The position numbers were made by a program, and so were the translations under genes. Positions 51,342 to 63,594 of a stretch of 64,000 bases of DNA are shown here, one piece after another (position 1 is the stretch's first letter; each line of letters starts with the position of its first letter). The notes under the pieces are model-generated. The model was not told where the DNA came from and searched no databases. It saw nothing but the letters and a program-made list of their open reading frames with translations. Source of the DNA: Helopsaltes ochotensis (Eukaryota; Chordata; Aves; Passeriformes; Locustellidae); assembly GCA_013400155.1 (NCBI GenBank), contig VXBM01000678.1:204904-268903 (forward strand), in the 5' to 3' direction.

Positions 51342-51501
51342 CAATCTGCAGCTCTGGGTACATCTCATACAGACACCAGTCAACGTTACAGTCACAATGG
51401 GTTTTCTCAAAGAGATTGTCCAAAACATCCCGTGCCACCTGACGCTCATCCACCATCAGAGACTTTGTGCTGTTATCGTTCATGTGCACCTTGATAACAA
51501 G
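51342..51501 (-). CDS. APBB1IP: APBB1IP exon: RA domain, first part
   Basis: Acceptor TTTTTGTTCTCAG, donor GTAAGT. It encodes LVIKVHMNDNSTKSLMVDER then QVARDVLDNLFEKTHCDCNV and DWCLYEMYPELQI. This is the Rap1-binding ubiquitin-like fold; it matches human RIAM at nearly every residue. Confidence 0.97.
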
Positions 51502-51990
51502 CTGAGAACAAAAAGAGTCAGTTAATTTCAGAAGCAAGAAAAAGCCATGTCTGTATCTGCTAACACAGATTAAGAAAGATAAAGGATGAAGGTTATTACT
51601 GTTTCAAAGGCATCCTGTCCCACGGCAAACTGAGAGAATAAAACAGCTCTGAAGTTTTCACATTAAAATGTCACCAAAAAAAGATCTTTTCTCTAAAAAT
51701 AAAATTGATCCTCCTATGCACGACTTCAGGAAAGGTAAAATTTCTATGAAGAAAAAGCAGAAGTTAATCTCTTCTCTAAATCTACTATATGTGCAATTAA
51801 GGAAAATGCTTGACAGGGAAAACAAGTACAAAAGGACAGAGCATCCTTAATGCACGCTAAAAATGTGGAAAATTTAGTTTTAAATAGAAAAAAAATGGAA
51901 GAATCTTGCCATGCTAACAAAATAACCTGAAACTGGATTGTACTAAGACAGGCCATAGTCCAACAATCATCAATAAGAAAACAGATGAGT

Positions 51991-52200
51991 TCACAGAATA
52001 TACTTATTTGGAAGGGACCCATCAGGATGATCTGAGTCCAACTCTTGTCCCTGCACAGGAGAACGTCAAGAGTCACACCAGATGCCCAAGAACATTGTCC
52101 AAATGTTTCTGGAATTACTGTCAGGCTTGGTGCTGTGACCACTTCCCTAGAGGGCCTGTTCAGGCCATTCCCTCAGGTTCTGTCACTGGCCACCACAGAG
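51991..52200 (-). mobile_element. CR1 3' UTR fragment, antisense
   Basis: Matches remembered CR1 3' sequence in antisense: TTGGAAGGGACCCATCAGGA, GAGTCCAACTCTTGTCCCTG, ACATTGTCCAAATGTTTCTG and CAGGCTTGGTGCTGTGACCA. The rest of the element is lost. Confidence 0.78.
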
Positions 52201-52837
52201 AAATTACCAGCGAGTGCTCCTCCTCTTCCCCTCATGAGTTACTAACATTGACCAAATTAACCTAAGACAGTCATTACTTCTTTATATGGTGAAGTATTTG
52301 TTAAACAAGGAACAGAGTGAACTTTCTTCAGAAAGGAACAACGCAAGAAAATGCTGAAGTATATAAAATGTGTTAAAGAACTAGAAATACATGATAAGAA
52401 AGTATTTAAAATGCTCCATTAGTACTTAAAACAATAGAGTAATTCTCTACAAGATCTGTACATTGCTGGTGAGTTGGGAGGTCTTTTCATATAGTCTTGT
52501 TTAAATAGCTCTCTATTTTTAAATGTGTGCATAGGAAGCTTTGGTTCTCTAGAGACAATCTGTGTAAAAGGTCAGGCAGAAGCAGAGTTATGGCCCCCAA
52601 GAGAAAATCTGCACAATCTCTGAACAGCAACAACAAATTTAACAAAAGCCATGAACTTGTTTTGATTCCAATCCTTTTAAGAAGAATCTCCTGTAAAATA
52701 AGCAGCTGAGCCATAGTGCATATTATGGAGAAAAAGAAGTGCTGTACATGCATAATCTAACTCGTTTGAGGCAAAAGGGGATTTTTGTCTGGTTATAACT
52801 GACTGGCCAGAAACATGCATGCAGCTTCCATCTTCAC

Positions 52838-53495
52838 AGAATCACAAAACAGCCAATATTGGAAGGCACCCTCCAGTGGTGATCCAGTCCAGTTAGCTGG
52901 GGAAGCAGGGCCACCTAGAGACCAACGGCCAGGACCCTATCCAGATGGCAATCATCTCCAAGGAGGGAGACTCCACAAGCTGCTTGAGAAACCTGTGCCA
53001 GGCTCACCCACCCTCACAGTGAAGAAATGTGTTCAGAGCCTGTTTCCTGGTGTTCAGAGCCTCCTGTGTTTCAGTTTGTGCCCATTGCCTCTGGTCCCAC
53101 CACTGGGCAGCACTGAAGAGAGCCCGGCTCCACTCTCTTTGCACCCTCTTTTGAGGTTTTTCTGGAGATAGACAAGCACCACACAGACCCCTCTCCTCCC
53201 TAGGCAATTTCAGCCTTTCTTCACAGGAGATACTCCTGATCATTTTCATGATACTTTCTGAACATCTTCCATTGGGATGGAACTCTCTTGAGTTTGAAGG
53301 AGGTGATTTAAATATTAATCAGCTTTCCTGATCCCTTCTTCCCACCAGGAAGTCCCCATGGGACTCTTCCAAGCAGATTTTGAAGAAGCCAAATTCTGCT
53401 CTCCTGAAGTTCAGGGCTGTGAGCTTGCTTTTCACTATCGTCCCTGCCCTTTGCCCTCCACTTTTGATAAGAGAAAACTAGTTTTCTTGACAATA
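52838..53495 (-). mobile_element. CR1 fragment(s), antisense: 3' UTR plus ORF2 piece
   Basis: From 52838 the CR1 3' layout is recognisable: CACAGAATCACAAAACAGCC, TTGGAAGGCACCCTCCAGTG, CACCCACCCTCACAGTGAAG and so on to about 53270. From about 53300 to 53495 the - strand encodes LLQNLLGRVPWG, matching FRDLLGRIPWE of the CR1 copy at 18.4 kb. The middle of ORF2 is missing, so this is either an internally deleted copy or two insertions side by side. Confidence 0.75.
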
Positions 53496-54270
53496 TTTAG
53501 TCAATTTAGAATTCAAGAATGACACAGTAATTTCCTTATAGTGACATGGTTTAATGTCTTTAGTTCATAACTGGGCGGAAACATCCATTATGTAGTGATT
53601 TTACATTTGCTGAATTCTGTTTGCTATATTTAGTGTAGTGGTTTAAATGTATTTTCTGCTGTGAGATAGAATTAGGAGAAAAAGGCAAATTAGGCCTAAA
53701 CTTAAAGGTACAAAGATAGATTTATTAACACACACTAAAAGAGGAAAATAATTAAAATGAAACTTTCAAAACACTTCCTCTCACCAAAGTGTTCACTTTC
53801 CTACAAACAACATAAAGAGACAAAACTTGTGATTTTTAGTCAGTTTCATTTTTTAAAAATAACCTTTGACTAGTTTTTTAGGGAGAGGAGTCTCTCTTAG
53901 TTCACTATGGAGTTTCCCCCACTGTCAACCTGGAACAGGTCTCTTGTGGGTTTTAACTGTCATAAAAACAGCCACCTGGGGAAACTTGCTTCTGTGAAAA
54001 TCCTCTCTTATTAGCAGTTTCCTAAGCACCTTATAGGTTATGGACATTGGACTCATGCATACTGGAGTGTCCCTTTTTAAAGATTAATAACTCTAAAGGC
54101 AAAGGATTTCTCATCTTAGGGAATAGAGATGTCTTCTCACTTCTTCACTGGCACAGAGGGCTTCTCATCTTTTTCTCTTCAAGCATCTCATGGGATTATA
54201 AGAATCACAACTACTAATTCAAAATCACTCAGTCTATCACAGATACCTTTGCTCAAATCCACAAATCTGA

Positions 54271-54377
54271 ACAATCATCTCCCTAAATGCATATTTTTCC
54301 CATGATTTAAAGGGACAATCTACATATGGAGTTCACTGCCATGGCTTAATAAGAGAAGTCCAGCCTAAAATGGCAAA
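54271..54377 (+). repeat. Direct repeat copy 1
   Basis: Starts ACAATCATCTCCCTAAATGC and ends AGCCTAAAATGGCAAA. Copy 2 is at 54874-54981. I count one substitution (GGGACAATC against GGGATAATC) and one inserted T, so the duplication is recent. Confidence 0.93.
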
Positions 54378-54708
54378 TTACTCAATCTTTCCTCCTAAGA
54401 GTCTTTTCACTCTCTTTTCACTGACTGTTCATGGTGTGTCTCTTTACAGTTCAATCACTTTTCTGTTATCACTCAGGGAAGGGCCAGTGCTCTGAAAGTT
54501 CTATTTGCTGGCAGGAAAGAGGTAAAACTTGCCCAGGTCTGCGGTGGTCACATGATCTCTGCTGGGCGGCAGGCACAAGGATTTTAAAGCTATGCTGATG
54601 GCGGAGGCTCAGAAAGGGCAGCCAGGATCTCAGTGGTTAGGTAGGCTGATGGATGCCTCCCCCTCCACCCCTTGGTCTCATCTGGGGTGGCTCAGCTCGG
54701 AGCTGTTA

Positions 54709-54871
54709 CTTTTTTTTCCCCCAACTTTTTTCCCACTCTGAATATTTGGAACCATATGGTAGAAGTAAGGTTCAATCTTGTGCCCAGGTGTGTTGGGTTA
54801 GCAAGGATGGTAAAAAGCAATTAATGATTGACTTCTATACTGACAACTGGATTAGCCAATTAAATATAGGG
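54709..54871 (+). repeat. Inverted repeat, left arm
   Basis: Contains CTGAATATTTGGAACCATAT, TAGCAAGGATGGTAAAAAGC and GGATTAGCCAATTAAATATA. The reverse complement recurs at 55436-55600 with about a dozen differences. Confidence 0.92.
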
Positions 54872-54873
54872 AT

Positions 54874-54981
54874 ACAATCATCTCCCTAAATGCATATTTT
54901 TCCCATGATTTAAAGGGATAATCTACATATGGAGTTCACTGCCATGGCTTTAATAAGAGAAGTCCAGCCTAAAATGGCAAA
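54874..54981 (+). repeat. Direct repeat copy 2
   Basis: Near-identical to 54271-54377. It starts directly after the left inverted arm, at the junction TATAGGGATACAATCATC. Confidence 0.93.
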
Positions 54982-54985
54982 CTCG

Positions 54986-55073
54986 GTTATTATTATTAAA
55001 TAATAATTAATTATAATATTAATTTATTTAATTTATTTAATTATTAAAGATTTAATTTAATTTAATAAATTAA
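54986..55073. repeat. AT-rich low-complexity tract
   Basis: About 88 bases made almost only of A and T (ATTATTAAATAATAATTAAT type), directly before a GC-rich block. Confidence 0.9.
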
Positions 55074-55435
55074 CACCTGGAGCTGCAGCCTCCCCTCCCC
55101 CTTGCTGGCAGCTGAGGGGAGGAAAGGGCTCAGGGCCATGGGCAGGCCTCAGGCCAGCTCCCCCTGCCAGCAGGGGGGAGTGGCAGGGTGTTTTACAGCT
55201 GCTGGAGACCCGAGCTGGGCCGGGAAGGGGGAATGTTCTCCTCCTCTCCCCCAGCCTGGGAGTCACCGGTCGTGGCACCTTCCCGGGGAACACCTGGCCT
55301 GGGCAGGGGCCAGCTGGGCCCGGCCCCCTGGGAGCCGGGAGCTGGGGCCAGCTTACCTCTTCCAAGGCAGGAAGGAAAAAAAGGCAGTTTCCTAGGATCC
55401 TCCTGATTTTAAGCCTGTGTGACCCAGAGGTGTAC

Positions 55436-55600
55436 CCCTATATTTAACTGGCTAATCCGGTTGTCAATATAAAAGTTAATCATTGATTGCTTTTTACCAT
55501 CCTTGCTAAACCAACACACATGGGCACAAGATTGAGCCTTACTTCTACCATATGGTTCCAAATATTCAGAGTGGGAAAAAAAGTTGGGAAAAAAAAAAGT
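55436..55600 (-). repeat. Inverted repeat, right arm
   Basis: Reverse complement of 54709-54871: TATATTTAACTGGCTAATCC, GCTTTTTACCATCCTTGCTA and ATATGGTTCCAAATATTCAG. The arms enclose about 560 bases. Confidence 0.92.
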
Positions 55601-56471
55601 TTCCTAAAGAAGAATTGCTAACATTACAAGGAAAAGAGGGTGACCAATGAGCAGTCCTAACTTTAGTCACAGTGTTTTACAAAGTCCACTTTGGTGAAAT
55701 CCTCCCAACACATTCTCTCAGAAGCAGCATTTTTACATGAACATGAAGTGTTCTGTGGGAACCGTCTCAACTCTGGAAATCCTCAAATTTATTGAAAGCT
55801 TCCATTCTTCCTGAAAGCTCTGCAGGCTCCAGCACTTCCCATCTCCTTTGAGCAAGACTGAAAGGTCATGACAGTTTTAGTTCACATCCATTATTTGGAG
55901 TTACTGAACACCTGCAGCTTCTGTTGACTTCAGATAGAACACTAGTTTAGGATGAGGGGGGATAATTACTGTCACACTGCAGCATGGTGCAGACACTGGC
56001 TTTCTAATTTGTTGGCCTAAAATAATTTCTATTATCCTTGTACATTACTACACTGCTGTGAAAAGATTTAGCAAGAAGATCCTCATTAATTTAATAGGGA
56101 TTAGCTAAATCCACATCTACTGTAAAGAAAAGTTTAATACTCCTGGAGTCAGCACAGCATAAGTAAGCAACATTTTCATGTACACTCTGCTTTCTCTAAA
56201 GCAACTTATCAGAAAAGTGGGTTCTGCCCCAACACTGAAAAAAAAAAAAAAAGATGCAGCACTTTTCAAGTCCTCTAAAAAATAAGTCCGTTGGAGGCAG
56301 CATTCTCCCAGAGACTTCTCTTAGACAGTAGATGATGAGAGTTCTGCAGAGTATCTTTACAGATAAAATATGGAAAAGCCTAGTCATTTGAGTAAGAAAT
56401 TTATTATTAAGAAGATTGTTAACAGATATTTAGGTAGCTCTTAGGGTAGCATTTACTATTTTATGGCTCAC

Positions 56472-56549
56472 CTTTTTAACTTTGGCTTCCTTCAGTTTCT
56501 CCAATGCAAGTTTAATCTTGTCAGCTTTAGCCTTTGCCTCTAGTTCTTC
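56472..56549 (-). CDS. APBB1IP: APBB1IP exon: coiled coil
   Basis: Acceptor TGTGTCTTTTCAG, donor GTGAGC. Its 26 codons begin EELEAKAKADKIKLALEKLK and end EAKVKK, nearly identical to human RIAM. This helix precedes the RA domain and helps form the RA-PH structural unit. Confidence 0.96.
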
Positions 56550-59500
56550 CTGAAAAGACACAAGAAATTTGGTATATTTCTTGTTAAGTAATCTCAGCAG
56601 TTTACATTTACTTGAAAAGAGCTGTTTCTTGATATTTATATCCTGAAGATAAGGCTTGTCACAGCAAACTTCATACATACAGATAATTTCCAGCTTGCTT
56701 GACCTAATATCCTAAAGCCAAAGCTTTGATTTACAAGTCCAATGCTCCCTGCTGTTGCTCAGTCATATAGTTCTTACAAGATCTGTTCCTCTAATGCTAC
56801 AAGAATGCCTGAAAACTGGACTCTTCTGCATGTACAGCTGATACAAAAGAGAAGGTGAAGGAAGATCTAGCCTGAGTGAAAGAGCATTGTGGATGCAGCT
56901 GCTTGGAAGAAAACTTGCTTCTCATTAGGGCAAGAGAACTAGAATTTGTATGATTTTACTGAAATTTTGGCTTGCAATTGCACCAAATTTATACAGAGTA
57001 TAATTTTATAATCTGTGTTCAGTACATTCATTTATTTGAATTCTTTGACTTGCCACACATGATCTCTTAATTGCATAGATACTTACTGAGAGGAACACCT
57101 CCATTAATTGGATGATACCATGGCTTTTTATTCTACTAATGGACCTATTCATATTAATACAAACACAGTTAGAGCACACAAGTTCATTCCAGCTTTTGCT
57201 GAATGTCACAATAAGAATCCCAAAAATCTCAGTATCACCCAGCTCTCCTTTTACAAAGCAGCTCTATCAGTATCATGCCTCTCAATATCAATGACATTTG
57301 TGATCCAAGAAGACTCTGGGTCCCCAGGTGCTGAGAATTTTAGCTACATGTACCAAATGCCAGTGCCTAGTGTTGCCTCTGTAACTGCTGTATAGATTGG
57401 GACTGTTCCTTTGTGCCATCTCTCTTCCAGAAGTCTCCTCCAGTCACATTCGGAGTTGAAAAAGCGCATTTTGGACAGCAAGTGATGGTGTTTCCTGGGG
57501 CTGCCTTGGACTCTTCCAGTACTACTGGAAGATTCAGTTTCTTTTCAGCTTAACATCCCTGTTGCCTCTACTGAAGTCTGTCTTCTCAAAGCTCTTTTTG
57601 CCTCTCTGCTAATTTTTGCTGTCCCTGTTGCTCTCTTACTTTCAGTTTCCTTTGTTTAAAAGGGGTAGGATTTTGTGCTATGCTACTCACTGGCTACCAG
57701 CTTCCAGTAAAAGATTGTGGGAGAAAGATCCTGTTCTGCTTCCACACAAGATTTGTTACCTTCAACCTCCATTTGTTTTTCTAAAGTTGTAATTTTTAGT
57801 GGTTTTCACACCAAGAGACCTGGCTGCAACTCATGGTAGATGCACTTGCAAGAAACTAAGCCTAACTAAGCATTGCCATCACTTCCCTGTAACTGAGATA
57901 TCATACAATTATAGCAAAGAAAGAGCGAAGAAGGTTATCATATTCATCCCAAGTTTTGAGGAATGTTCAACAGTAGCTGAAGTACTCCTGACTGACGTCC
58001 CTCCTGCTGAGATAAACATATTTTGTTTTATCACTGCTTCAAGCATGATTCCTGTTATCAAATTCTCCACTATAAATACCACGCAATCAGTTAAAAATAC
58101 CTCTTTTTTTTTTCTCTGCAGGTGTGGAAATTTGCATTGCTATAGCTCAGCAGTGCTTAACTTAGAGAATCCAAAAAAAGCCTCAGTAGTTGAACACAAG
58201 TAGTTGCACAAAGGTGGCAGATGCAGTGAGGCTGACTATTGTACAAAGGGAAAAGCACACAGCCTCTCACACTGTGGCCCTCCCCTTACCACCTCTATGC
58301 AGCAAGCAGGAAAAGCATCTTAAGCAAAGTGGTTGAGTGTGGTGTGAGCAGGCTTTCTGATGAGAATTTTAGGCAGGTATAATTCAGGCTTCACCTGCCT
58401 GTGACCTGTGTTGAACAGAGTTCACACATTGTACAAATCTGTGCAACAGAGCTCTCACCTGACAGCCTTATGGTTTCATAAGCTTTGACTTAATGCAGAA
58501 AAAGGATATTAACTATCAGATGCAAAATTTTAGCAGTGTTAGAGAAATGCTTACACAAGCTACAGAATTTGTTTTCCCACTACAGTATCATCATTTTCTG
58601 GATCTTTAAACAGAAGCACATGAAGTCCTCATGTCAATAGCAAGTGAAGAAGCCTTTTTTAGCTGAAGGGCAGTTTTAAGAAGAAATGTCAGAGTTGATG
58701 GAAATTTATGAGACAGCTCTATGCTTCCCTGAAAGAAAGGCCATGCTTCTTTATTTTGGCACACCTAAAAGTTAGAAAATAGGGTCTTAATATCACAGTT
58801 GCATTGGGAATTACTAACACTGTTCTGATTTGACTGTGGGTACCAGAAGCGTTGATCACAACTTCAGCTTTGACTGGCTCATGATCCACTTATCAAGAAT
58901 CCTGGCTAACAGGAACTTGGATTTTGATGACACAAAATACATTCCACTTACAGCTGAATTTCATTCTACTGAGCAGAAATGTCATGTCAAAACAAATACT
59001 AATCAAGACAATGAATATTAATTTGAAACCAATTTTTTCCACATTAATTTTAAATGGTTATTACCTCCATCACTCACACTGCAACCTGTGTAATAGCCCT
59101 GTGGCAATTTTGTGGACGGTAAGCCGCAGTGAGAATGTCATTAGTATTTGAAGACAGCCTGTATCACAAAATGAGGTAAAGGCTGCAGGAAAAAGCCGAA
59201 CCAATGCCTCAATGAGGAAATAAAGTATTGTCGCTATATTCCTTAGTATGCTTCTACAACCTGTTCCTAACCTTCTCTGACACTCCCCAAATCTGGAAAG
59301 AGACCAGGGAATACCATTAGAGATCAGTCTCAGAGCTACAGTTCAACTGAGGGAGAAGTGACTTTTGGCTACTTTTTTTTTTTCTATAGAATTCCAGTCA
59401 CGTTTAGCAAGTATATATTCTTCCCACTCTAAAATCATGCTTGACCTTCAGGTAATGCATGATGTCAGCTAATAAAGAATTAGCTCAGTACAACACTCAA

Positions 59501-62081
59501 TGGAAAGAACTCCAGCACGGTTGATATCAATGAGCTTTAGATCCCAGCATCACAAAAATGCTGTCTGGAAGAGAGGCCTAAGGGTCCATATTCAGGCTCC
59601 TGCCCAAAGCAGGATAGTCACCAACGTTAGGTGAGATCAGTCATGATTTTCCCTAGTAAAGTTTGGAAAACCTTCAAAGAAAGGGAATCTGGGATATCTC
59701 TTGGTCACATGTTCCAGTGCTACGCCACCATCTGAAGTGGAAAAAATTTTCCTAATGTCCTGTCTGAAACTACAAAGCTACAACATATAGCTATTGCCAC
59801 TTCCACGTTAGTGACCTAACACTACCATGGGAGAATTTGGCTCCACCAGCTTTGCATCTATCCTTCAGGTATTTTTAGGCTGTCATTAGATCACTCCCCA
59901 GCCTCCTCTGTCAGACTAAACAAGCACAGCTCCCTCAGCCTGTCCTTGCTGCCCCTGATTATGATATGTCACTGGCCATTCCATCAGCTCTCTGCTGGAC
60001 AGTCTCCAGTATCTTCACATCTAGAATGGAGTGCAGTATTCCGGGAGTGGGACCACCAGTGCCAAGAGAAAGGAACAATACTCCCTTAGTTTGCTGGCTA
60101 CACTCCTCCCAAAAGAGGCCAGTTTCCTCTACTGAGATGATCTTTCACTCATGGTAAGTTCTTATCCACTGTGGTATCCAGCAGGATCTCCTTTTCAGCA
60201 GGGCTGCTGCTCAGCCTGTTCTCTCCCAAACTGTACAAATGATTATTACACCTCAGGTGCAGGACCTTGTACCTTGCTGGGTTTCTGAGTTTTGCTGGCC
60301 TAGTCGTCATGTTTTAAGTCCCCTTGTACTGAACGTCTGCCAGTGATCTTGACAGTCAGTGCCCCTATTAAAAGCTTCTTCAGCACATCTGCAGGTGGAT
60401 TTTTATGTCATCACTCAGGTCACAGATGAAAATGTTAAACAATATAAACCCCAGTGCTGATCCCATTTGCTACCAGCCAGCAAACCATTGACTTACTAGC
60501 CCTTGAGTCTGGCCAGACTCAGCCCACCTAACCAGCTATCCTTCCGGACCATACTTGTCAGCTGACAAACCAGACCACCTAGAAGCTTGGTACTTCCTTA
60601 AAGATCATGAGTTTAAATCAAGATGGGGAAATGTTTGAAAGAAATGGATAGAACTTATCTTGATATCACCTCTTCTATATCAGTCATACTAGTTAAATAA
60701 AATACTTCAGCTTTTGAAGCTGTTTAGCTGATATTTTGCAGATGTTGATGTTCCTTTAAGACAGGAAGTTAATTACTACCTTTGAGATGCAGATGCAGGA
60801 AAATGGCAAAGCTCCCATATGTTTATGAGTTTCATTCTTCAAACAGCACTGAAAGGTCCTATGCACCACATAAAGCTTTATCCAGAATCACTTTTTATGT
60901 CATCAAAGATACCAAATTTTCTGTTCCTTTTGCTGAATATGTCTGCTGTATGATTCTAAACACAGGGGCAGCAGTGATGCTGAGGTGATTCATATTCAGC
61001 TCATGTGGGCTTTAAACAGCAATGAATTGACCATGGTTTTAAGCAAAACTGACTGATACTTTTCATGTTCCCTAAAATATTTCCATTCCATAAATGTAAA
61101 TATCTTCTCTCTATCACAGTTACTGTGAACATGAATACTGAAAGAGAGATATTTGTGTATTTCATGATTTCAGATTCATTTTTTGGGGGCTGCATCATTC
61201 TTTTAATGCCTTCTCTTCTCACAGGGCTGTGACAGGGTAGAATTCTCACATTATCTACCTCTCCACAACCTCATGTTAAAAAAATACTACAAAGATCATA
61301 TTTTATTTCAGTTGTTAAAACAGTTCTGCAAGAAACACAGACATGGAGGAGGTTGTGATAAGTCTGAAATTTTAGATACAGGTAAGCCAGTTGTTTATAA
61401 ATAGCTATAAATAGTTTCCTACTAATAACTTTGGCACCTCCTAAGAGCATTTGTCCCCTATTGCAGATAGTCTTCATTACTTCCTTTCAAGAGCAAGACC
61501 AAGAAGAGCAGTAATTCCATGTTAGGATTAGGAGAGGTACTTCTTGTGCTTGTCCCTGGACCTGGTCACCTAGCAAATGTTGGGTTTTACACAATTGAAT
61601 AGCTTTTCCTATTGCAAGAAATCCCTTAGGAAACATCCACAGAATTTTTTCACCAGTACAAATAGCACAGACTGCAATGAACACACATAGTCACATCTTC
61701 ACAAAATGGAAATCATTTGCTGTGCTATGCACTGATGCCAAAGCCAAGCTCTCTATAAGAAGACATTAACTGATCAGTACTTCTCAAAAAATTCAGTGAT
61801 AAATTTTCCGTTACCATAAACCATTTGCAATGATTGTGCCTGTATTGGACTATCAAAATGATGATTAGAAAGAGGAAGGAATGGGCAACAGGTCAAGGAA
61901 TGGGCAGAAACTGCCGAGGCCACAACAGTAGAAATTTCACTCCAGAGTTCATGCACGTTTTATCATTGCAGAACCTTCCCAAGATATGTCTACCTGGGAG
62001 ATCCACTGGTGTTCTGTGCCAAATAGCACTTGCAAAATGACAACTAGTGAATGCTTAGAACAAGGTTCCATCCAGACTTAC
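56550..62081 (-). other. APBB1IP intron between proline tract and coiled coil
   Basis: Contains a CR1 3' region at 59560-60590. The remainder, including 57400-58210 with a 134-codon open frame at 57799-58203, shows no recognisable gene or repeat. Confidence 0.5.
59560..60590 (-). mobile_element. CR1 3' region, antisense (about 1 kb)
   Basis: Blocks typical of antisense CR1: TTCCAGTGCTACGCCACC, AATTTTCCTAATGTCCTGTC, CAGCTCCCTCAGCCTGTCCT, TGGAGTGCAGTATTCC, GGGACCACCAGTGCC, GCAGGACCTTGTACCTTGCT and GATGAAAATGTTAAACAATA. Order and spacing agree with one continuous copy. Too diverged for activity. Confidence 0.85.
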
Positions 62082-62377
62082 CTGAGTAAGTGGCTCAGGA
62101 GGAGGAGGTGGTGGTGGTGGTGGTGGTGGAAGTTCTGGTTCAGGGTCTGGAGGTGGAGGGGGCAAATCATCCCCAAACTGTCCAGTAATGGTAACATAGG
62201 GACTTACTTTGGAATAAATGTCACTATTCAAGCCTGTTGAAGGCTGAGTGACTGTACTTTGCTGATTGCAAGAAGTTTTCTGGGCTTGTAAAGTTTTCTG
62301 TTCAACATCATTAAGGTCTGCTACAAGATCAGCCATTAAAGCATCCAGGTCTTTGTCCTCTAGGGCATTTAGCGATT
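62082..62377 (-). CDS. APBB1IP: APBB1IP exon: talin-binding helix 2 and N-terminal proline tract
   Basis: Acceptor TTTTCTTTATAG, donor GTAAGT on the - strand. It begins inside the Glu codon of a NESLNALED-type sequence, encodes SLNALEDKDLDALMADLVAD, a Gln/Thr-rich linker, DDLPPPPPDPEPELP and a run of 11 prolines, and ends EPLTQ. Human RIAM has the same order but only about five prolines at the last tract. It is the first coding exon in the window; the N-terminal talin-binding site is upstream. Confidence 0.95.
62100..62131 (+). repeat. GGT/GGA trinucleotide repeat coding poly-proline
   Basis: GGAGGAGGTGGTGGTGGTGG and following repeats on the + strand are the antisense of CCA/CCT proline codons in the RIAM exon. 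Nearly pure trinucleotide repeat, so length may vary between individuals. Confidence 0.8.
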
Positions 62378-63594
62378 CTATAAAGAAAACCACAGAATGT
62401 GTCAGAGAGGGAGTGCAATGCAAAGCACTGATTCCAGTTCAGCAGAGATTAAATTGCAGCAGGCATGGTTACAGGGTTATGGGAAAGGAAACAACATTTT
62501 ACATGGGTTCAAGAAACAAATATGCTTTTGGAACAGCCATTAATCTAGTTATACTGAAGTTCAGAGTATAAGGAACTCTACAAATACAAACTAAACAGGA
62601 CAGGAAGCTTCAGTTTCAGTGATACAGTCTCAGGCCCTTATGAGACTTATAAAACATGGCTCTGATCCAGCAAGATTACTGGGGACATGCTGAGTGATAT
62701 GACCGTAAGAAATTCTGTGAGCTCCCATTAGGCTGTAAGCACATACAGAAATGCTTAGGAAGTTCTGGAACAGCACACAACAAACCATGTAACTGAGGCC
62801 TAGATCAAGAATATATCCATACATTATTACTATTCTACAACTCTAAAATTAAAATGAAGCCGAATCAAAGAATATTAAGACACAAGAAACTGCATGGTAT
62901 CATCTGTAGCACATCAGTAATTGTGTGATCTGTGACATACCACATGGGTGGCACATCACACACGCTTTTGAGAATCCTTTAAACAAGGAACAAACAAGAA
63001 AATCTCTTTTTTAGAAGCGTCTTATAAACCAGACTGAAGCACTATAACTGTTTCATTCTGTTTTCTACTTATTTATATTTCCTTATTTACTTATATAAGA
63101 CAAAATGCTATACCACAACTTCACATGTAATTTGTGGTTGTTTGAACTAGCTACAGTGTAAAGAGACACTGTAGAGCAAAACCCTGTAGGATGATCTACC
63201 TTTCTAGAAGAGAAGAGTTCTTTAAGATTGAACTTTTAAGTTTAAGTCTCTTTAAAGAGTCTGGTTAAGAAATAAAAAAAATCACAAACTGGGAAAACTT
63301 GTAAGCGAGATTTTGACAGGGATGGAGAGCACTGAATTAGATACTCAAAAATGCTAATATAGTCCAATAAAGAATAGTCACTCATAGACTAAGTGTGAAC
63401 ATGTCACTAGGCCATCTCAGTTTACTATGCTCTCCCTGTTATGTTAATGTAGTATTTAATTTTTTTTTACAGTGGGAAAGCTTACTTATGGTCCTCTCTG
63501 TTAATATAGCTCTACCCACTTTACTGATAGAGTCTCTTGGAAGCCCAACAGGGAAAAATCCTGGGGCAAAACCAGAGGTTAACACCAAGTCAGG
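62378..63594 (-). other. APBB1IP upstream intron, unique part
   Basis: No match to the missing N-terminal RIAM exon (MGESSEDID-type start) was seen here, so the start codon lies outside the window. No repeat recognised. Confidence 0.5.

Larger units (their letters stand above)
53634..55605. mobile_element. LTR-like composite with inverted and direct repeats
   Basis: Begins TGTAGTGGTTTAAATG with GATTTATTAACACACAC (antisense poly(A)-like signal) shortly after, as in avian LTRs read backwards. It then contains two near-identical direct repeats (54271-54377 and 54874-54981), inverted arms (54709-54871 and 55436-55600), an AT-only stretch (54986-55073) and a GC-rich block (55078-55365). No gag/pol frame is visible. 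Origin as nested or rearranged LTR insertion is inference. Confidence 0.6.
17558..62377 (-). other. APBB1IP: Gene span: APBB1IP (RIAM), coding exons from second talin-binding helix to stop
   Basis: Ten exons found on the - strand (1737 nt in all) encode RIAM, the MRL-family adaptor that binds Rap1-GTP through its RA domain, phosphoinositides through its PH domain, talin through N-terminal helices, and profilin and Ena/VASP proteins through proline-rich tracts; it drives integrin activation, mainly in blood cells (established). Order in the sequence: talin-binding helix SLNALEDKDLDALMADLVAD, Pro tract, coiled coil, RA, PH, and Pro-rich tail ending FMSDLMKALEKKKGNSS. The sequence matches RIAM better than lamellipodin (RAPH1): for example ESFCGTSVIVPELEGALYLK rather than ECFCGSSVVVPELEGVLWLK, and the tail is short. 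The start codon exon(s) lie beyond position 64000, and one exon between 23988 and 18091 is unplaced. Confidence 0.96.

Noticed and set aside
57799..58203. 134-codon open frame on the + strand
   Set aside because: No recognisable motif; composition is like the surrounding intron.
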